Shown in pieces: positions 26,189-37,199 of a DNA stretch of 64,000 nucleotides (positions within the stretch are counted from its first letter, which is position 1; each line of letters starts with the position of its first letter). This DNA is from Enterobacter cloacae (GTDB lineage Bacteria; Pseudomonadota; Gammaproteobacteria; Enterobacterales; Enterobacteriaceae): the NCBI RefSeq assembly GCF_011078175.1, contig NZ_JAALCJ010000002.1, positions 248,001-312,000 on the forward strand, read 5' to 3'. The position numbers were made by a program, and so were the translations under genes. The notes beneath the pieces are model-generated. The model was given only the letters and a program-made list of their open reading frames with translations, was not told the origin of the DNA and did not search any database.

Positions 26189-27067
26189 ATGAGCGACGAC
26201 AATTCACACAGTAGCGACACGACAACCACTAAAAAGGGATTTTTCTCCCTCATTCTGAACCAGCTTTTCCACGGCGAACCGAAAAACCGTGATGAACTGC
26301 TGGAGCTGATTCGTGATTCCGGGCAAAACGACCTTATCGACGAAGATACGCGCGAAATGCTCGAAGGGGTGATGGACATCGCCGACCAGCGCGTCCGCGA
26401 CATCATGATCCCCCGCTCGCAGATGATTACTCTGAAACGCAACCAGACGCTGGACGAGTGCCTCGATGTCATTATCGAATCGGCCCACTCACGTTTCCCG
26501 GTCATCAGCGAAGATAAAGATCACATCGAAGGGATCCTGATGGCGAAAGATCTGCTGCCGTTTATGCGCAGCGATGCCGAAGCCTTCAGTATGGAAAAAG
26601 TGTTACGCCCGGCTGTCGTTGTGCCGGAAAGTAAACGTGTGGATCGGATGCTGAAGGAGTTTCGCTCCCAGCGTTACCACATGGCGATTGTTATTGATGA
26701 ATTTGGTGGCGTTTCCGGTCTGGTCACGATCGAAGACATCCTTGAGCTGATCGTCGGCGAAATCGAAGATGAGTATGACGAAGAAGAGGATATCGACTTC
26801 CGTCAGCTGAGCCGCCACACCTGGACCGTGCGCGCGCTGGCCTCTATTGAGGACTTCAACGACACCTTTGGCACCAGCTTTAGCGATGAAGAGGTGGACA
26901 CCATTGGTGGTCTGGTGATGCAGGCCTTCGGCCATCTTCCGGCCCGCGGAGAAACCGTTGACATCGATGGTTACCAGTTTAAGGTCGCCATGGCCGACAG
27001 CCGACGTATTATTCAGGTTCACGTCAGAATGCCGGACGACTCACCGGTGCCAAAACTGGAAGATTAA
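26189..27067 (+). CDS. ybeX: CNNM/CorC-type protein YbeX
   Basis: YbeX (CorC) is a cytoplasmic protein with tandem CBS domains (about 70-190, with [11 protein letters not shown] and [21 protein letters not shown]) and a C-terminal CorC/HlyC domain. It was linked to Co/Mg efflux with CorA in Salmonella and more recently to ribosome homeostasis in E. coli. The length of 292 residues is normal. It sits 84 bases after ybeY and five before lnt in the conserved operon. Confidence 0.96.
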   Translation: MSDDNSHSSDTTTTKKGFFSLILNQLFHGEPKNRDELLELIRDSGQNDLIDEDTREMLEGVMDIADQRVRDIMIPRSQMITLKRNQTLDECLDVIIESAHSRFPVISEDKDHIEGILMAKDLLPFMRSDAEAFSMEKVLRPAVVVPESKRVDRMLKEFRSQRYHMAIVIDEFGGVSGLVTIEDILELIVGEIEDEYDEEEDIDFRQLSRHTWTVRALASIEDFNDTFGTSFSDEEVDTIGGLVMQAFGHLPARGETVDIDGYQFKVAMADSRRIIQVHVRMPDDSPVPKLED

Positions 27068-27072
27068 TGTAA

Positions 27073-28611
27073 ATGGCATTTGCCCCACTCTTTGAACGCC
27101 AGCGCGTCCGTTTGCTGCTGGCGCTGTTACTCGGAGCCAGCGGTACGCTGGCTTTTTCTCCTTACGATATCTGGCCGGCCGCTATTCTCTCCCTGATGGG
27201 GCTACAGGGGCTGACCCTCAACCGTCGTCCGGTACAGTCCGCGGCTATTGGCTACTTCTGGGGGCTGGGGCTGTTCGGCTCCGGAATTAACTGGGTCTAC
27301 GTCAGTATTGCGCAGTTTGGTGGGATGCCGGGGCCGGTTAACGTCTTCCTGGTTGTGCTGCTCGCCGCCTATCTCTCGCTCTACACCGGCCTGTTCGCGG
27401 GCATCCTGTCTCGCCTGTGGCCAAAAACAACCTGGCTGCGCGTAGCGATAGCGGCACCCGTTGTCTGGCAAATCACCGAATTTCTGCGCGGTTGGGTACT
27501 GACCGGCTTCCCGTGGCTACAGTTCGGCTATAGCCAGGTTGACGGCCCGCTGAAAGGCCTGGCGCCAGTTATGGGCGTGGAAGCCATCAACTTTCTGTTG
27601 ATGATAATCAGCGGTCTGCTGGTGCTGGCGCTGGTGACACGTAACTGGAAGCCGCTGGTTGCCGCGTTAATCCTGTTTGCCCTGCCCTTCCCGCTGCGTT
27701 ATATCCAGTGGTTCACGCTGGAGCCCTCGCGCGCCACGCAGGTTTCTCTGGTGCAGGGCGATATCCCGCAGTCACTGAAATGGGATGAGAATCAGCTGCT
27801 GAACACGCTGAAAATCTACGCTAACGCCACCGAAGAGGTGATGGGTAAATCACAGCTCATCATCTGGCCTGAGTCTGCGATCCCGGACCTGGAGATCAAT
27901 CAGCAACCCTTCCTGAAGATGATGGACAATTTGCTGCGCGCACGCGGCAGTACGCTGATCACCGGAATTGTGGACGCGCGTCTCAATCAGCAGAACCGTT
28001 ATGACACTTACAATTCGATCATCACGCTCGGTAAGGACAGCGAATACAGCTACACCTCCACCAATCGCTACAACAAAAATCACCTTGTCCCGTTTGGCGA
28101 GTTTGTTCCGCTGGAGTCGATTCTGCGTCCGCTGGCACCGTTCTTCGATCTGCCGATGTCCTCGTTCAGCCGCGGCTCTTACGTTCAACCGCAGCTACAT
28201 GCCCACGGTTTTGCCCTGACGGCCGCTATTTGCTACGAGATTATCCTCGGTGAGCAGGTGCGCGATAATTTCCGTCCGGATACCGACTATCTGCTGACCA
28301 TCTCAAACGATGCATGGTTCGGTAAATCGATTGGCCCGTGGCAGCACTTCCAGATGGCGCGGATGCGTTCTCTTGAGCTGGCGCGTCCGTTGCTGCGCAG
28401 CACCAATAACGGCATTACCGCCGTGATTGGTCCGCAGGGTGAAATCCAGGCCATGATCCCGCAGTTTACCCGTGAGGTGCTGACCACTAACGTCACGCCA
28501 GCCACCGGGCTCACCCCTTACGCGCGCACCGGGAACTGGCCGCTGTGGATCCTGACTACGCTGTTCGGTTTTGCCGCCGTACTGATGAGTCTGCGTCAGC
28601 GCCGTAGATAA
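27073..28611 (+). CDS. lnt: Apolipoprotein N-acyltransferase
   Basis: Lnt adds the third acyl chain to the N-terminal cysteine of lipoproteins at the periplasmic face of the inner membrane, which lets them enter the Lol route. The 512-residue protein has several membrane helices in residues 1-215 and a nitrilase-fold domain (about 225-475). The Glu-Lys-Cys triad regions are visible as [22 protein letters not shown] and ICYEIILG. It begins five bases after ybeX and is last in the operon. Confidence 0.97.
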   Translation: MAFAPLFERQRVRLLLALLLGASGTLAFSPYDIWPAAILSLMGLQGLTLNRRPVQSAAIGYFWGLGLFGSGINWVYVSIAQFGGMPGPVNVFLVVLLAAYLSLYTGLFAGILSRLWPKTTWLRVAIAAPVVWQITEFLRGWVLTGFPWLQFGYSQVDGPLKGLAPVMGVEAINFLLMIISGLLVLALVTRNWKPLVAALILFALPFPLRYIQWFTLEPSRATQVSLVQGDIPQSLKWDENQLLNTLKIYANATEEVMGKSQLIIWPESAIPDLEINQQPFLKMMDNLLRARGSTLITGIVDARLNQQNRYDTYNSIITLGKDSEYSYTSTNRYNKNHLVPFGEFVPLESILRPLAPFFDLPMSSFSRGSYVQPQLHAHGFALTAAICYEIILGEQVRDNFRPDTDYLLTISNDAWFGKSIGPWQHFQMARMRSLELARPLLRSTNNGITAVIGPQGEIQAMIPQFTREVLTTNVTPATGLTPYARTGNWPLWILTTLFGFAAVLMSLRQRRR

Positions 28612-28625
28612 CCTGGCCTTCTGTT

Positions 28626-28653
28626 GCCGGGTGGCGGCTACGCCTTACCCGGC
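28626..28653. repeat. REP (repetitive extragenic palindrome) element
   Basis: GCCGGGTGGCGGCTACGCCT followed by TACCCGGC is a typical REP palindrome. A second inverse piece, GCCGCCGCCACCCGAC, lies at about 28665-28680, suggesting a degenerate two-unit BIME. It sits 14 bases after the lnt stop. Confidence 0.8.
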
Positions 28654-28937
28654 CCACTCTCCAGCGCCGCCGCCACCCGACAATTTCCTCCCAAACTCCA
28701 ATTCTGGCACGCCTGTTGCTTTATTTATTCACGCAAACGCTGTCTGGCTTAACGTGCAACCTTGTCGCACCAGCATGGATCGTTGGTAGCACCGAAACGG
28801 TGCAACGAGGGATTATTGCCTCTGAATGGTGCGGCGCGCTTCGCAAAAATAAACAATAACGCAGCAAAATCTTTACATTAAGCCAGACTAAATGTTAACA
28901 AGCTTGCATAACACTGCACTCGCATTGCGCGAGATAT

Positions 28938-28950
28938 AACAACATCACAA
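28938..28950 (+). promoter_or_regulatory. Candidate GcvB sRNA target in the gltI leader
   Basis: The C/A-rich stretch AACAACATCACAA lies 57 to 45 bases before the gltI start. GcvB represses gltI by pairing its G/U-rich R1 region with a C/A-rich element at about this distance in Salmonella. The match here is in composition and position. Confidence 0.6.
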
Positions 28951-28994
28951 TGGGTATCTATGCGTCACTGGCGCTGATAAGAAAGGAGTTGGGT

Positions 28995-29900
28995 ATGCAA
29001 TTACGTAAACTGGCCACAGCAATGCTGGTTATGGGAATGTCTGCGGGGGTTGTCCACGCTGAAGACGCTCCGGCAGCAGGAAGCACTCTCGACAAGATTG
29101 CCAAAAACGGCGTGATCGTGGTCGGCCACCGTGAATCTTCTGTCCCGTTCTCTTACTACGACAACACGCAAAAAGTCGTGGGTTATTCACAGGATTACTC
29201 CAACGCCATCGTTGAAGCCGTGAAGAAAAAGCTGAACAAACCTGACCTGCAAGTGAAGCTGATCCCCATCACTTCACAGAACCGAATTCCTCTGCTGCAA
29301 AACGGCACATTTGATTTTGAATGTGGCTCAACCACTAACAACCTTGAACGTCAGAAACAGGCCGCGTTCTCAGACACCATCTTCGTTGTGGGCACCCGCC
29401 TGCTGACGAAGAAAGGCGGCGATATCAAAGACTTTGCTGACCTGAAAGGCAAAGCGGTTGTCGTGACCTCTGGTACCACGTCCGAAGTGCTGCTGCACAA
29501 GCTGAACGACGAGAAGAAAATGGACATGCGCATCATCAGCGCGAAAGATCATGGCGACTCCTTCCGTACGCTGGAAAGCGGCCGTGCCGTCGCGTTTATG
29601 ATGGATGACGCCTTGCTGGCAGGCGAGCGCGCGAAAGCGAAGAAACCAGACAACTGGGAAATCGTCGGTACCGCCCAGTCGAAAGAAGCCTACGGCTGTA
29701 TGCTCCGTAAGGGTGACGAGGACTTCAAGAAACTGATCGATGACACCATCGCTCAGGCGCAAACCTCCGGCGAAGCGGCAAAATGGTTCGACAAATGGTT
29801 CAAGAACCCAATTCCACCAAAAAACCTGAACATGAACTTTGAACTGTCTGACGACATGAAAGCGCTGTTCAAATCACCAAACGACAAAGCTCTTAACTAA
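28995..29900 (+). CDS. gltI: Glutamate/aspartate periplasmic binding protein
   Basis: GltI captures glutamate and aspartate in the periplasm for the GltJKL importer. The ATG follows AAGGAG and begins MQLRKLATAMLVMGMSAG; the signal peptide ends at VHA-ED after 22 residues. The mature protein is an SBP family 3 fold (GVIVVGHRESSVPFSYYD near the start; FECGSTTNNLERQ in the binding site). Length is 301 residues. The upstream 383-base gap contains the REP element and the GcvB-type site, but no promoter could be fixed. Confidence 0.96.
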   Translation: MQLRKLATAMLVMGMSAGVVHAEDAPAAGSTLDKIAKNGVIVVGHRESSVPFSYYDNTQKVVGYSQDYSNAIVEAVKKKLNKPDLQVKLIPITSQNRIPLLQNGTFDFECGSTTNNLERQKQAAFSDTIFVVGTRLLTKKGGDIKDFADLKGKAVVVTSGTTSEVLLHKLNDEKKMDMRIISAKDHGDSFRTLESGRAVAFMMDDALLAGERAKAKKPDNWEIVGTAQSKEAYGCMLRKGDEDFKKLIDDTIAQAQTSGEAAKWFDKWFKNPIPPKNLNMNFELSDDMKALFKSPNDKALN

Positions 29901-29902
29901 TT

Positions 29903-30043
29903 AGAACGACAGGGGCGGGATCTCCTGCCCTCTCGATTGTCGGGAAGCATGGACAGACTATACGTTGAGGGGTCGTTCCCCACTCAGCGCAAAAATTGAG
30001 CTTCTCACCAATCTTCGAGGGTAGCGCTGCTACCCTTTTTTTT
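29903..30043 (+). ncRNA. sroC: SroC sRNA from the gltI-gltJ intergenic region
   Basis: In E. coli and Salmonella SroC is processed from the gltIJKL transcript between gltI and gltJ and acts as a sponge that destabilises GcvB, relieving gltI itself. Here the same interval ends in a strong terminator-like hairpin GGGTAGC-GCT-GCTACCC followed by eight T (30019-30043), as expected for the SroC 3-prime end. The 5-prime end is approximate. Read-through past this hairpin would give gltJKL. Confidence 0.8.
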
Positions 30044-30055
30044 CTGGAGTTTACT

Positions 30056-30796
30056 ATGTCAATTGACTGGAACTGGGGCATCTTTCTGCAACAAGCCCCG
30101 TTCGGCAACACCACCTATCTTGGCTGGCTGTGGAGCGGCTTTCAGGTTACCGTTGCGTTATCGATAACGGCGTGGATTATCGCGTTTCTTGTCGGTTCGC
30201 TGTTCGGTATTCTGCGTACCGTCCCTAACCGTTTTCTCTCTTCGATTGGCACGCTCTATGTGGAACTGTTCCGTAACGTTCCGCTGATCGTGCAGTTCTT
30301 TACCTGGTATCTGGTGATCCCGGAACTGCTGCCGGAAGATCTCGGCATGTGGTTCAAGGCCGAGCTGGATCCTAACGTACAATTTTTTGTCTCCTCCATG
30401 CTGTGCCTGGGGCTGTTCACCGCTGCGCGCGTTTGCGAGCAGGTACGTGCCGCCATACAGTCACTGCCGCGCGGGCAAAAGAATGCAGCACTGGCGATGG
30501 GCCTGACGCTTCCTCAGGCCTACCGTTACGTACTGCTGCCTAACGCTTACCGCGTGATTGTGCCGCCGATGACCTCCGAGATGATGAACCTGGTGAAAAA
30601 CTCGGCCATCGCCTCAACCATCGGTCTGGTGGATATGGCAGCGCAGGCGGGCAAACTGCTGGATTACTCCGCTCACGCGTGGGAATCCTTCACGGCGATC
30701 ACGCTCGCCTATGTTCTGATTAACGCATTCATCATGCTGGTGATGAACCTGGTTGAACGCAAAGTACGCCTGCCGGGCAATCTGGGAGGCAAATAA
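30056..30796 (+). CDS. gltJ: Glutamate/aspartate ABC permease GltJ
   Basis: GltJ is one of two inner-membrane subunits of the GltIJKL importer. The 246-residue protein begins [13 protein letters not shown] and has about five membrane helices. The EAA-type coupling loop [20 protein letters not shown] lies near 140-160. Codons further upstream in frame lie inside the SroC hairpin and are not used; a TGGAG ribosome site precedes the ATG. It overlaps gltK by one base. Confidence 0.96.
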   Translation: MSIDWNWGIFLQQAPFGNTTYLGWLWSGFQVTVALSITAWIIAFLVGSLFGILRTVPNRFLSSIGTLYVELFRNVPLIVQFFTWYLVIPELLPEDLGMWFKAELDPNVQFFVSSMLCLGLFTAARVCEQVRAAIQSLPRGQKNAALAMGLTLPQAYRYVLLPNAYRVIVPPMTSEMMNLVKNSAIASTIGLVDMAAQAGKLLDYSAHAWESFTAITLAYVLINAFIMLVMNLVERKVRLPGNLGGK

Positions 30797-31470
30797 TGTA
30801 CGAATTTGACTGGAGTTCCATTGTTCCCTCCATGCCCTATCTGCTGGATGGACTGGCGATCACCTTAAAGATCACCGTTATCGCCATTATCGTTGGTATC
30901 GTCTGGGGTACCCTGCTGGCAGTAATGCGCCTCTCGAGCTTTAAGCCGCTCGCCTGGTTTGCCACGGCTTACGTTAACGTATTCCGCTCCATACCCCTGG
31001 TCATGGTGCTGCTGTGGTTTTATCTGATTGTTCCCGGCTTTTTACAGAACGTACTGGGACTGTCGCCGAAAACCGATATCCGCCTGATCTCTGCCATGGT
31101 AGCGTTTTCCATGTTTGAAGCCGCCTATTACTCAGAGATCATCCGCGCAGGTATTCAGAGTATCTCTCGCGGGCAGTCCAGCGCTGCGCTGGCGCTCGGT
31201 ATGACGCACTGGCAGTCCATGAAGCTCATTATTCTGCCGCAGGCGTTTCGCGCCATGGTTCCGCTGCTGCTGACGCAGGGCATCGTCCTGTTCCAGGATA
31301 CCTCCCTGGTCTACGTGCTGAGTCTGGCAGACTTCTTCCGTACCGCCTCCACCATTGGCGAACGTGACGGAACGCAGGTTGAGATGATCCTCTTCGCGGG
31401 CGGGGTCTATTTCGTGATTAGTTTAAGCGCATCGCTGTTGGTCAGCTGGCTGAAGAAAAGGACGGTATAA
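30796..31470 (+). CDS. gltK: Glutamate/aspartate ABC permease GltK
   Basis: The second permease subunit of GltIJKL, 224 residues with about five membrane helices and the coupling loop [20 protein letters not shown] near 118-138. It starts in a TAATG overlap with gltJ and ends in another TAATG overlap with gltL, so the three are translationally coupled. Confidence 0.96.
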   Translation: MYEFDWSSIVPSMPYLLDGLAITLKITVIAIIVGIVWGTLLAVMRLSSFKPLAWFATAYVNVFRSIPLVMVLLWFYLIVPGFLQNVLGLSPKTDIRLISAMVAFSMFEAAYYSEIIRAGIQSISRGQSSAALALGMTHWQSMKLIILPQAFRAMVPLLLTQGIVLFQDTSLVYVLSLADFFRTASTIGERDGTQVEMILFAGGVYFVISLSASLLVSWLKKRTV

Positions 31471-32195
31471 TGATTTCCCTGAAAAATGTTTCTAAATGGT
31501 ATGGGCACTTTCAGGTGCTGACCGACTGCTCAACAGAAGTGAAAAAAGGCGATGTGGTGGTGGTATGCGGCCCGTCCGGTTCCGGTAAGTCCACGCTTAT
31601 CAAAACCGTTAATGGTCTGGAACCTGTCCAGCAGGGCGAGATTGTTGTGAACGGCACTAAAGTGAATGACCGCAAAACCAACCTTGCCCAGCTTCGTTCC
31701 CACGTTGGGATGGTGTTCCAGCATTTTGAGCTATTCCCGCACCTGTCCATCATTGAGAACCTGACGCTGGCGCAGGTCAAAGTGCTGAAACGCGACAAAA
31801 AAGCGGCGCGCGAAAAGGGACTAAAGTTACTGGAACGCGTCGGGCTGTCTGCGCATGCGGATAAGTTCCCGGCACAGCTTTCCGGCGGCCAGCAGCAGCG
31901 CGTGGCAATCGCGCGCGCGCTGTGCATGGATCCGGTGGCGATGCTGTTCGATGAACCTACTTCTGCACTGGATCCTGAAATGATCAACGAGGTGCTGGAC
32001 GTCATGGTGGAGCTGGCGCACGAAGGGATGACCATGATGGTGGTAACGCACGAAATGGGCTTTGCCCGTAAAGTGGCCAACCGCGTAATCTTCATGGACG
32101 AAGGTAAGATCGTTGAAGACTCACCGAAGGAAGAGTTCTTCGCCAATCCAAAATCCGAACGCGCAAAAGACTTCCTCGCCAAAATCCTGCATTAA
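31470..32195 (+). CDS. gltL: Glutamate/aspartate ABC transporter ATPase GltL
   Basis: GltL powers glutamate/aspartate import. The 241-residue ATPase shows Walker [10 protein letters not shown] (about 33-41), the Q-loop FQHFELFP, the ABC signature LSGGQQQR near 136, Walker [15 protein letters not shown] and the H-loop VVTHEMGFA. It closes the gltIJKL operon. Confidence 0.97.
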   Translation: MISLKNVSKWYGHFQVLTDCSTEVKKGDVVVVCGPSGSGKSTLIKTVNGLEPVQQGEIVVNGTKVNDRKTNLAQLRSHVGMVFQHFELFPHLSIIENLTLAQVKVLKRDKKAAREKGLKLLERVGLSAHADKFPAQLSGGQQQRVAIARALCMDPVAMLFDEPTSALDPEMINEVLDVMVELAHEGMTMMVVTHEMGFARKVANRVIFMDEGKIVEDSPKEEFFANPKSERAKDFLAKILH

Positions 32196-32202
32196 CTTTT
32201 TT

Positions 32203-32226
32203 GTGCGCAATCTGCGGATTGCGCAC
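32203..32226 (+). terminator. Hairpin after gltL
   Basis: A perfect 10-bp stem GTGCGCAATC/GATTGCGCAC with TGCG loop lies seven bases after gltL. The T-run is before, not after, the stem, so termination strength is uncertain. Confidence 0.5.
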
Positions 32227-32314
32227 TGCTTCACGCTTTAGATCTCTTCTTCTGTTCGGCGTCACATCGCAGCGTTAACCTTGTCACAAAATGATGCTAA
32301 GAATGGAGAACGCT

Positions 32315-33256
32315 ATGGCACAGCCTATTATTCTCGACTGCGATCCGGGTCATGATGACGCGATCGCGCTCGTCCTCGCACTTGCCTCCCCTGAACTGGA
32401 CGTTAAAGCCGTCACCTCCTCCGCCGGAAACCAGACGCCGGATAAAACCTTACGCAACGTGTTGCGCATGTTGACGCTGCTGAAACGCACCGATATTCCC
32501 GTCGCAGGCGGCGCCCTTAAGCCATTGATGCGCGAGCTGATCGTTGCGGATAACGTTCACGGTGAAAGTGGGCTGGATGGCCCGGCGCTGCCGGAGCCGG
32601 ATTTCGCACCGCAAAACTGCACTGCCGTCGAGCTCATGGCAAAGGTGCTGCGTGAGAGCGAAGAGCCCGTGACGCTGGTGGCGACCGGCCCGCAGACCAA
32701 CGTTGCGCTGCTGCTGAACAGCCATCCTGAACTGCACGGTAAAATCGCCCGTATCGTCATCATGGGTGGGGCAATGGGGCTTGGGAACTGGACGCCTTCG
32801 GCCGAATTTAACATCTTTGTTGACCCGGAAGCGGCGGAGATCGTCTTCCAGTCGGGCCTGCCAATTGTGATGGCTGGGCTGGACGTGACCCACCGCGCAC
32901 AAATTATGGCGCAGGACATCGAACGATTCCGTTCTGTCGGCAACCCGGTTGCAACGACCGTGGCCGAGCTGCTCGACTTCTTTATGGAGTATCACAAAGC
33001 CGAGAAGTGGGGCTTCCACGGCGCGCCGCTGCACGATCCGTGCACCATTGCCTGGCTGTTAAAACCTGAGATGTTTACCACCATTGACCGCTGGGTTGGT
33101 GTTGAAACGCAGGGGAAATATACCCAGGGAATGACGGTGGTGGATTTCTACTCGCTGACGGGGAACAAGCCAAATACCACGGTGATGGTGGATATCGATC
33201 GGGAAGCGTTTGTGGAATTGCTGGCGGAGAGGCTGGCTTACTATAGTGCGGCCTGA
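32315..33256 (+). CDS. rihA: Pyrimidine-specific ribonucleoside hydrolase RihA
   Basis: RihA cleaves cytidine and uridine to base and ribose. The N-terminal calcium-site motif DCDPGHDDA (about 8-16) and the internal motifs [10 protein letters not shown] and [11 protein letters not shown] mark the inosine-uridine nucleoside hydrolase family. Length is 313 residues. The ATG chosen follows GGAGAA; the frame is open eight codons earlier. The last codons (Ser-Ala-Ala) and the stop come from the 50-base dispersed repeat, so the native C terminus has been altered relative to E. coli. Confidence 0.95.
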   Translation: MAQPIILDCDPGHDDAIALVLALASPELDVKAVTSSAGNQTPDKTLRNVLRMLTLLKRTDIPVAGGALKPLMRELIVADNVHGESGLDGPALPEPDFAPQNCTAVELMAKVLRESEEPVTLVATGPQTNVALLLNSHPELHGKIARIVIMGGAMGLGNWTPSAEFNIFVDPEAAEIVFQSGLPIVMAGLDVTHRAQIMAQDIERFRSVGNPVATTVAELLDFFMEYHKAEKWGFHGAPLHDPCTIAWLLKPEMFTTIDRWVGVETQGKYTQGMTVVDFYSLTGNKPNTTVMVDIDREAFVELLAERLAYYSAA

Positions 33257-33292
33257 TGCCCTCACCCTAACCCTCTCCCACGGGGAGAGGGA
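33243..33292. repeat. Dispersed 50-base hairpin repeat, copy 2
   Basis: Identical over 50 bases to 21638-21687. Its first 14 bases are coding: they supply the last three and a partial fourth codon and the stop of rihA. The 9-bp hairpin CCCTCTCCC-ACG-GGGAGAGGG then follows in the 3-prime untranslated region. Confidence 0.85.
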
Positions 33293-33301
33293 GCAAACAC
33301 T

Positions 33302-33335
33302 AAAAACGGCAACGGGGTTGCCGTTTTGCTTTTAC
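33302..33335. terminator. Bidirectional terminator between rihA and ybeL
   Basis: The 11-bp stem AAAACGGCAAC/GTTGCCGTTTT with a GGG loop and T on the right and A on the left can stop both rihA and ybeL transcripts. Confidence 0.85.
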
Positions 33336-33818
33336 CTAGGGCTCAAACGGTCGGCGCTGGAACTGGTCGTGCCCGCATTTCGGACACAGCGACAGCACCT
33401 CCGGCGTATAAACGGCGATATGGTGGTGGCACTTCTCACACACCAGATTCCCCAGCCCCACCACTTCACCGCTGTGGTACACACCGTGATGGTTTAAATC
33501 CTGGAACACCTCGCGCCACTCGAGCTGCGTTTTATCGGTGATATCCGCCAGTTCCTGCCACAGGCTCTCTTTGATCACCCGCATAAACACGCTGTCTGTA
33601 ACCTCTTCCTGACTCTCCTCATAGCTTCGCGCAAACTCCTCCAGGTCACGACGTACCGCGCGCGTCACCTCTTCCACCTCGGTTCGCGTTAACTCACCCG
33701 TTTGCGTCACGCGGGCACGCGCTTGTTCGACCAGCGCGTCAATATCGCGCTCGCCATTACGCAGCCGTTCCGACAGTGTCGCCACCAGTTCGCGGTAAAA
33801 TTGAGCAACCTTGTTCAT
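33336..33818 (-). CDS. ybeL: DUF1451 zinc-ribbon protein YbeL
   Basis: A conserved enterobacterial protein of about 160 residues with unknown function. The N-terminal two thirds are strongly helical and charged (RELVATLSERLRNGERDID, VRRDLEEFARSYEES). The C-terminal part is a zinc ribbon with CEKC and CPKC. ATG ATG lies after GGGAGG; the second ATG is taken by family similarity, and the first would add one Met. It converges with rihA and is divergent from leuS. In E. coli it has been seen as an SOS- or stress-linked gene, but nothing here shows that. Confidence 0.93.
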   Translation of the reverse strand: MNKVAQFYRELVATLSERLRNGERDIDALVEQARARVTQTGELTRTEVEEVTRAVRRDLEEFARSYEESQEEVTDSVFMRVIKESLWQELADITDKTQLEWREVFQDLNHHGVYHSGEVVGLGNLVCEKCHHHIAVYTPEVLSLCPKCGHDQFQRRPFEP

Positions 33819-33937
33819 CATTTTGCCTCCCGGGTAAGTAACTAACTCTAATAATAGACCTTATTTCACCGCCGCTTTGTCAGGTGAAGCACAGACCCGG
33901 TAAATTCCTGCAAAGGGCTTTTGTGCGAAAGGCTGTT

Positions 33938-33967
33938 TTGACGCAGGCGTTTGGGCTATGCTATGCG
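33938..33967 (+). promoter_or_regulatory. Candidate leuS promoter
   Basis: TTGACG is followed after 18 bases by TATGCG, with the alternative CTATGC at 17, about 65 bases before the leuS start. The -10 match is only fair. Confidence 0.45.
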
Positions 33968-34032
33968 GATCTGAATTACCACATCCATTGGCTACATTTG
34001 TAGCTGTATTGAACACAGGACCACTGGCTGCC

Positions 34033-36615
34033 ATGCAAGAGCAATACCGCCCGGAAGAGATAGAATCAAAAGTCCAGCAACACTGGGACGAGAAGCGCAC
34101 CTTTGAAGTAACCGAAGACGAGAGCAAAGAGAAGTATTACTGCCTGTCGATGCTTCCCTATCCTTCTGGTCGACTACACATGGGCCACGTGCGTAACTAC
34201 ACCATCGGTGATGTGATTGCACGCTACCAGCGTATGCTGGGCAAAAACGTTCTTCAGCCTATCGGCTGGGATGCGTTCGGACTGCCTGCTGAAGGCGCGG
34301 CGGTGAAAAACAACACGGCACCGGCTCCGTGGACGTATGACAACATCGCGTACATGAAAAACCAGCTGAAAATGCTGGGCTTTGGCTATGACTGGAGCCG
34401 CGAGCTGGCAACCTGTACCCCGGAATACTACCGCTGGGAGCAGAAATTCTTCACCGAGCTGTATAAAAAAGGCCTGGTGTACAAGAAGACCTCTGCCGTT
34501 AACTGGTGCCCGAATGACCAGACCGTTCTTGCGAACGAGCAGGTTATCGACGGCTGCTGCTGGCGCTGCGACACCAAAGTAGAGCGTAAAGAGATCCCGC
34601 AATGGTTTATCAAAATCACCGCCTACGCTGACGAACTGCTGAACGATCTGGATAATCTGGACCACTGGCCAGATACCGTTAAGACTATGCAGCGCAACTG
34701 GATCGGCCGTTCCGAAGGTGTGGAAATTACCTTCAACGTTGAGAATTACGATCAGACCCTGACCGTCTATACCACCCGTCCGGACACCTTTATGGGCGCG
34801 ACCTACCTGGCCGTGGCCGCAGGTCACCCGCTGGCGCAGAAAGCGGCGGAAAACAATCCGGAACTGGCGACCTTCATCGACGAATGCCGCAATACTAAAG
34901 TGGCCGAAGCCGACATGGCGACGATGGAGAAAAAAGGCGTGGATACCGGCTTTAAAGCGATCCACCCGCTGACGGGCGAAGCCATCCCTGTTTGGGCCGC
35001 CAACTTCGTACTGATGGAATACGGCACGGGCGCCGTGATGGCCGTGCCGGGTCACGACCAGCGCGACTACGAATTTGCCACCAAATACGGCCTGACCATC
35101 AAGCCTGTTATTCTTGCTGCTGACGGCTCTGAGCCCGATCTCTCTGAGCAAGCGCTGACTGAAAAAGGCACCCTGTTTAACTCCGGTGAGTTCAGCGGCC
35201 TGAGCTTCGAAGAAGGCTTCAACGCCATCGCCGACAAGCTGGCCTCCCTGGGCGTGGGCGAGCGTAAGGTGAACTACCGTCTGCGCGACTGGGGCGTTTC
35301 CCGTCAGCGTTACTGGGGTGCGCCAATCCCAATGGTGACTCTGGAAGATGGCACCGTGATGCCAACGCCGGAAGATCAGCTGCCGGTGATCCTGCCTGAA
35401 GACGTGGTCATGGACGGCATCACCAGCCCGATCAAAGCCGATCCTGAGTGGGCGAAAACCACCGTCAACGGTCAGCCCGCGCTGCGTGAAACCGACACCT
35501 TCGACACCTTTATGGAATCCTCCTGGTACTATGCGCGCTACACCTGCCCGCAGTACAAAGAAGGCATGCTGGATTCCGATGCAGCAAACTACTGGCTGCC
35601 GGTAGACATCTACATCGGTGGCATTGAACACGCCATCATGCACCTGCTCTACTTCCGCTTCTTCCACAAACTGATGCGTGACGCAGGCCTGGTCAACTCC
35701 GACGAGCCGGCAAAACAGCTGCTGTGTCAGGGTATGGTGCTGGCAGATGCGTTCTACTACGTTGGCGCGAATGGCGAGCGTAACTGGGTTTCTCCGGTTG
35801 ATGCGATTGTCGAGCGCGACGAGAAAGGCCGTATCGTGAAGGCGAAAGACGCTGAAGGTCATGAACTGGTCTATACCGGCATGAGCAAGATGTCCAAGTC
35901 GAAAAATAACGGTATCGACCCGCAGGTAATGGTTGAGCGTTACGGCGCTGACACCGTGCGTCTGTTCATGATGTTCGCCTCCCCGGCAGATATGACGCTG
36001 GAATGGCAGGAGTCCGGTGTGGAAGGGGCAAACCGCTTCCTGAAACGCGTCTGGAAATTGGTGTACGAGCACACCTCTCAGGGTGATGCGCCAGCGCTGA
36101 ACGCGGCTGCACTGAGCGAAGATCAGCAGGCGCTGCGTCGTGATGTTCATAAAACCATTGCGAAAGTTACCGATGATATTGGTCGTCGTCAGACCTTCAA
36201 TACCGCAATTGCGGCTATTATGGAACTGATGAACAAGCTGGCGAAAGCCCCGCAGGATGGCGAGCAGGATCGCGCGTTAATGCGTGAAGCGCTGCTGGCG
36301 GTTGTTCGCATGCTGAACCCGTTCACGCCGCACGTTAGCTTCACCCTGTGGCAGGAGCTGAAAGGCGAAGGTGATATCGACAACGCGCCGTGGCCAGTGG
36401 CGGATGAATCCGCTATGGTGGAAAACACCACGCTGGTTGTGGTGCAGGTTAACGGTAAAGTGCGCGGTAAAATTACCGTCGCGGTCGACGCAACCGAAGA
36501 ACAGGTTCGCGAGCGCGCAGGCCAGGAGCATCTGGTCGCGAAATACCTTGAGGGCGTTACCGTACGTAAAGTGATCTACGTACCGGGTAAACTGCTGAAT
36601 CTGGTCGTTGGCTAA
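34033..36615 (+). CDS. leuS: Leucyl-tRNA synthetase
   Basis: LeuRS charges tRNA-Leu and edits mischarged amino acids. The 860-residue class I enzyme starts [18 protein letters not shown], with the HIGH-type motif GRLHMGH near 42, a CP1 editing domain (about 225-415), the KMSKS loop [11 protein letters not shown] near 617-627 and a C-terminal tRNA-binding region. The frame is open 25 codons upstream but the family start is the chosen ATG. It heads the leuS-lptE-holA-nadD cluster. A 658-codon open antisense frame has no family features. Confidence 0.98.
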   Translation: MQEQYRPEEIESKVQQHWDEKRTFEVTEDESKEKYYCLSMLPYPSGRLHMGHVRNYTIGDVIARYQRMLGKNVLQPIGWDAFGLPAEGAAVKNNTAPAPWTYDNIAYMKNQLKMLGFGYDWSRELATCTPEYYRWEQKFFTELYKKGLVYKKTSAVNWCPNDQTVLANEQVIDGCCWRCDTKVERKEIPQWFIKITAYADELLNDLDNLDHWPDTVKTMQRNWIGRSEGVEITFNVENYDQTLTVYTTRPDTFMGATYLAVAAGHPLAQKAAENNPELATFIDECRNTKVAEADMATMEKKGVDTGFKAIHPLTGEAIPVWAANFVLMEYGTGAVMAVPGHDQRDYEFATKYGLTIKPVILAADGSEPDLSEQALTEKGTLFNSGEFSGLSFEEGFNAIADKLASLGVGERKVNYRLRDWGVSRQRYWGAPIPMVTLEDGTVMPTPEDQLPVILPEDVVMDGITSPIKADPEWAKTTVNGQPALRETDTFDTFMESSWYYARYTCPQYKEGMLDSDAANYWLPVDIYIGGIEHAIMHLLYFRFFHKLMRDAGLVNSDEPAKQLLCQGMVLADAFYYVGANGERNWVSPVDAIVERDEKGRIVKAKDAEGHELVYTGMSKMSKSKNNGIDPQVMVERYGADTVRLFMMFASPADMTLEWQESGVEGANRFLKRVWKLVYEHTSQGDAPALNAAALSEDQQALRRDVHKTIAKVTDDIGRRQTFNTAIAAIMELMNKLAKAPQDGEQDRALMREALLAVVRMLNPFTPHVSFTLWQELKGEGDIDNAPWPVADESAMVENTTLVVVQVNGKVRGKITVAVDATEEQVRERAGQEHLVAKYLEGVTVRKVIYVPGKLLNLVVG

Positions 36616-36629
36616 GCGCGGGAGGAAAC

Positions 36630-37199
36630 GTGCGACAACTGGCAACAATACTCTTATCTCTGGCGGTGCTGGTCACCGCTGGCTGCGGCTGGCACCTGCG
36701 CAACACCACGGCAGTGCCTGCTCAGATGAAAACGATGATCTTCGACTCATCCGATCCGAACGGACCGCTGAGCCGGGCCATTCGTAACCAGCTGCGTTTG
36801 AATGATGTTGAGCTGATCGAGAAGGGAACCCTGCGTCAGGATGTTCCTTCGCTTCGCGTCCTGAAATCAACGCTGTCGCAAGATACGGCCTCGATCTTCC
36901 AGGATGGGCGGACAGCGGAATATCAAATGGTGCTTACCGTTGATGCGGCCGTCTTGATGCCGGGTAAAGATATTTACCCTATCAATACCAAAGTCTACCG
37001 CTCGTTCTTCGATAACCCGCAGACGGCGCTGGCAAAAGATGCCGAACAGCAGATTATCATCAAGGAAATGTACGATAAGGCCGCGGAGCAGCTGATCCGC
37101 AGATTGCCTGCCATTGCCGCGTCGACGAAAAAAGGCGCTGACGTCATCGAAACACCGGATGCCAGCACGCCGGATATGCCAACGTCTCTGGGTAACTGA
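36630..37199 (+). CDS. lptE: LPS-assembly lipoprotein LptE
   Basis: LptE plugs the LptD barrel and helps place lipopolysaccharide at the cell surface. Translation starts at a GTG six bases after GGAGG. The lipobox VTAGC puts the acylated cysteine at 19. The 189-residue protein has the LptE fold motif [15 protein letters not shown] near 50-65. It lies 14 bases after leuS and its TGA overlaps the holA ATG by one base. Confidence 0.96.
   Translation: MRQLATILLSLAVLVTAGCGWHLRNTTAVPAQMKTMIFDSSDPNGPLSRAIRNQLRLNDVELIEKGTLRQDVPSLRVLKSTLSQDTASIFQDGRTAEYQMVLTVDAAVLMPGKDIYPINTKVYRSFFDNPQTALAKDAEQQIIIKEMYDKAAEQLIRRLPAIAASTKKGADVIETPDASTPDMPTSLGN

Noticed and set aside
34174-36150. 658-codon open frame on the minus strand
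   Set aside because: Antisense to leuS, with composition reflecting the complementary codons; leuS carries all class I synthetase motifs.
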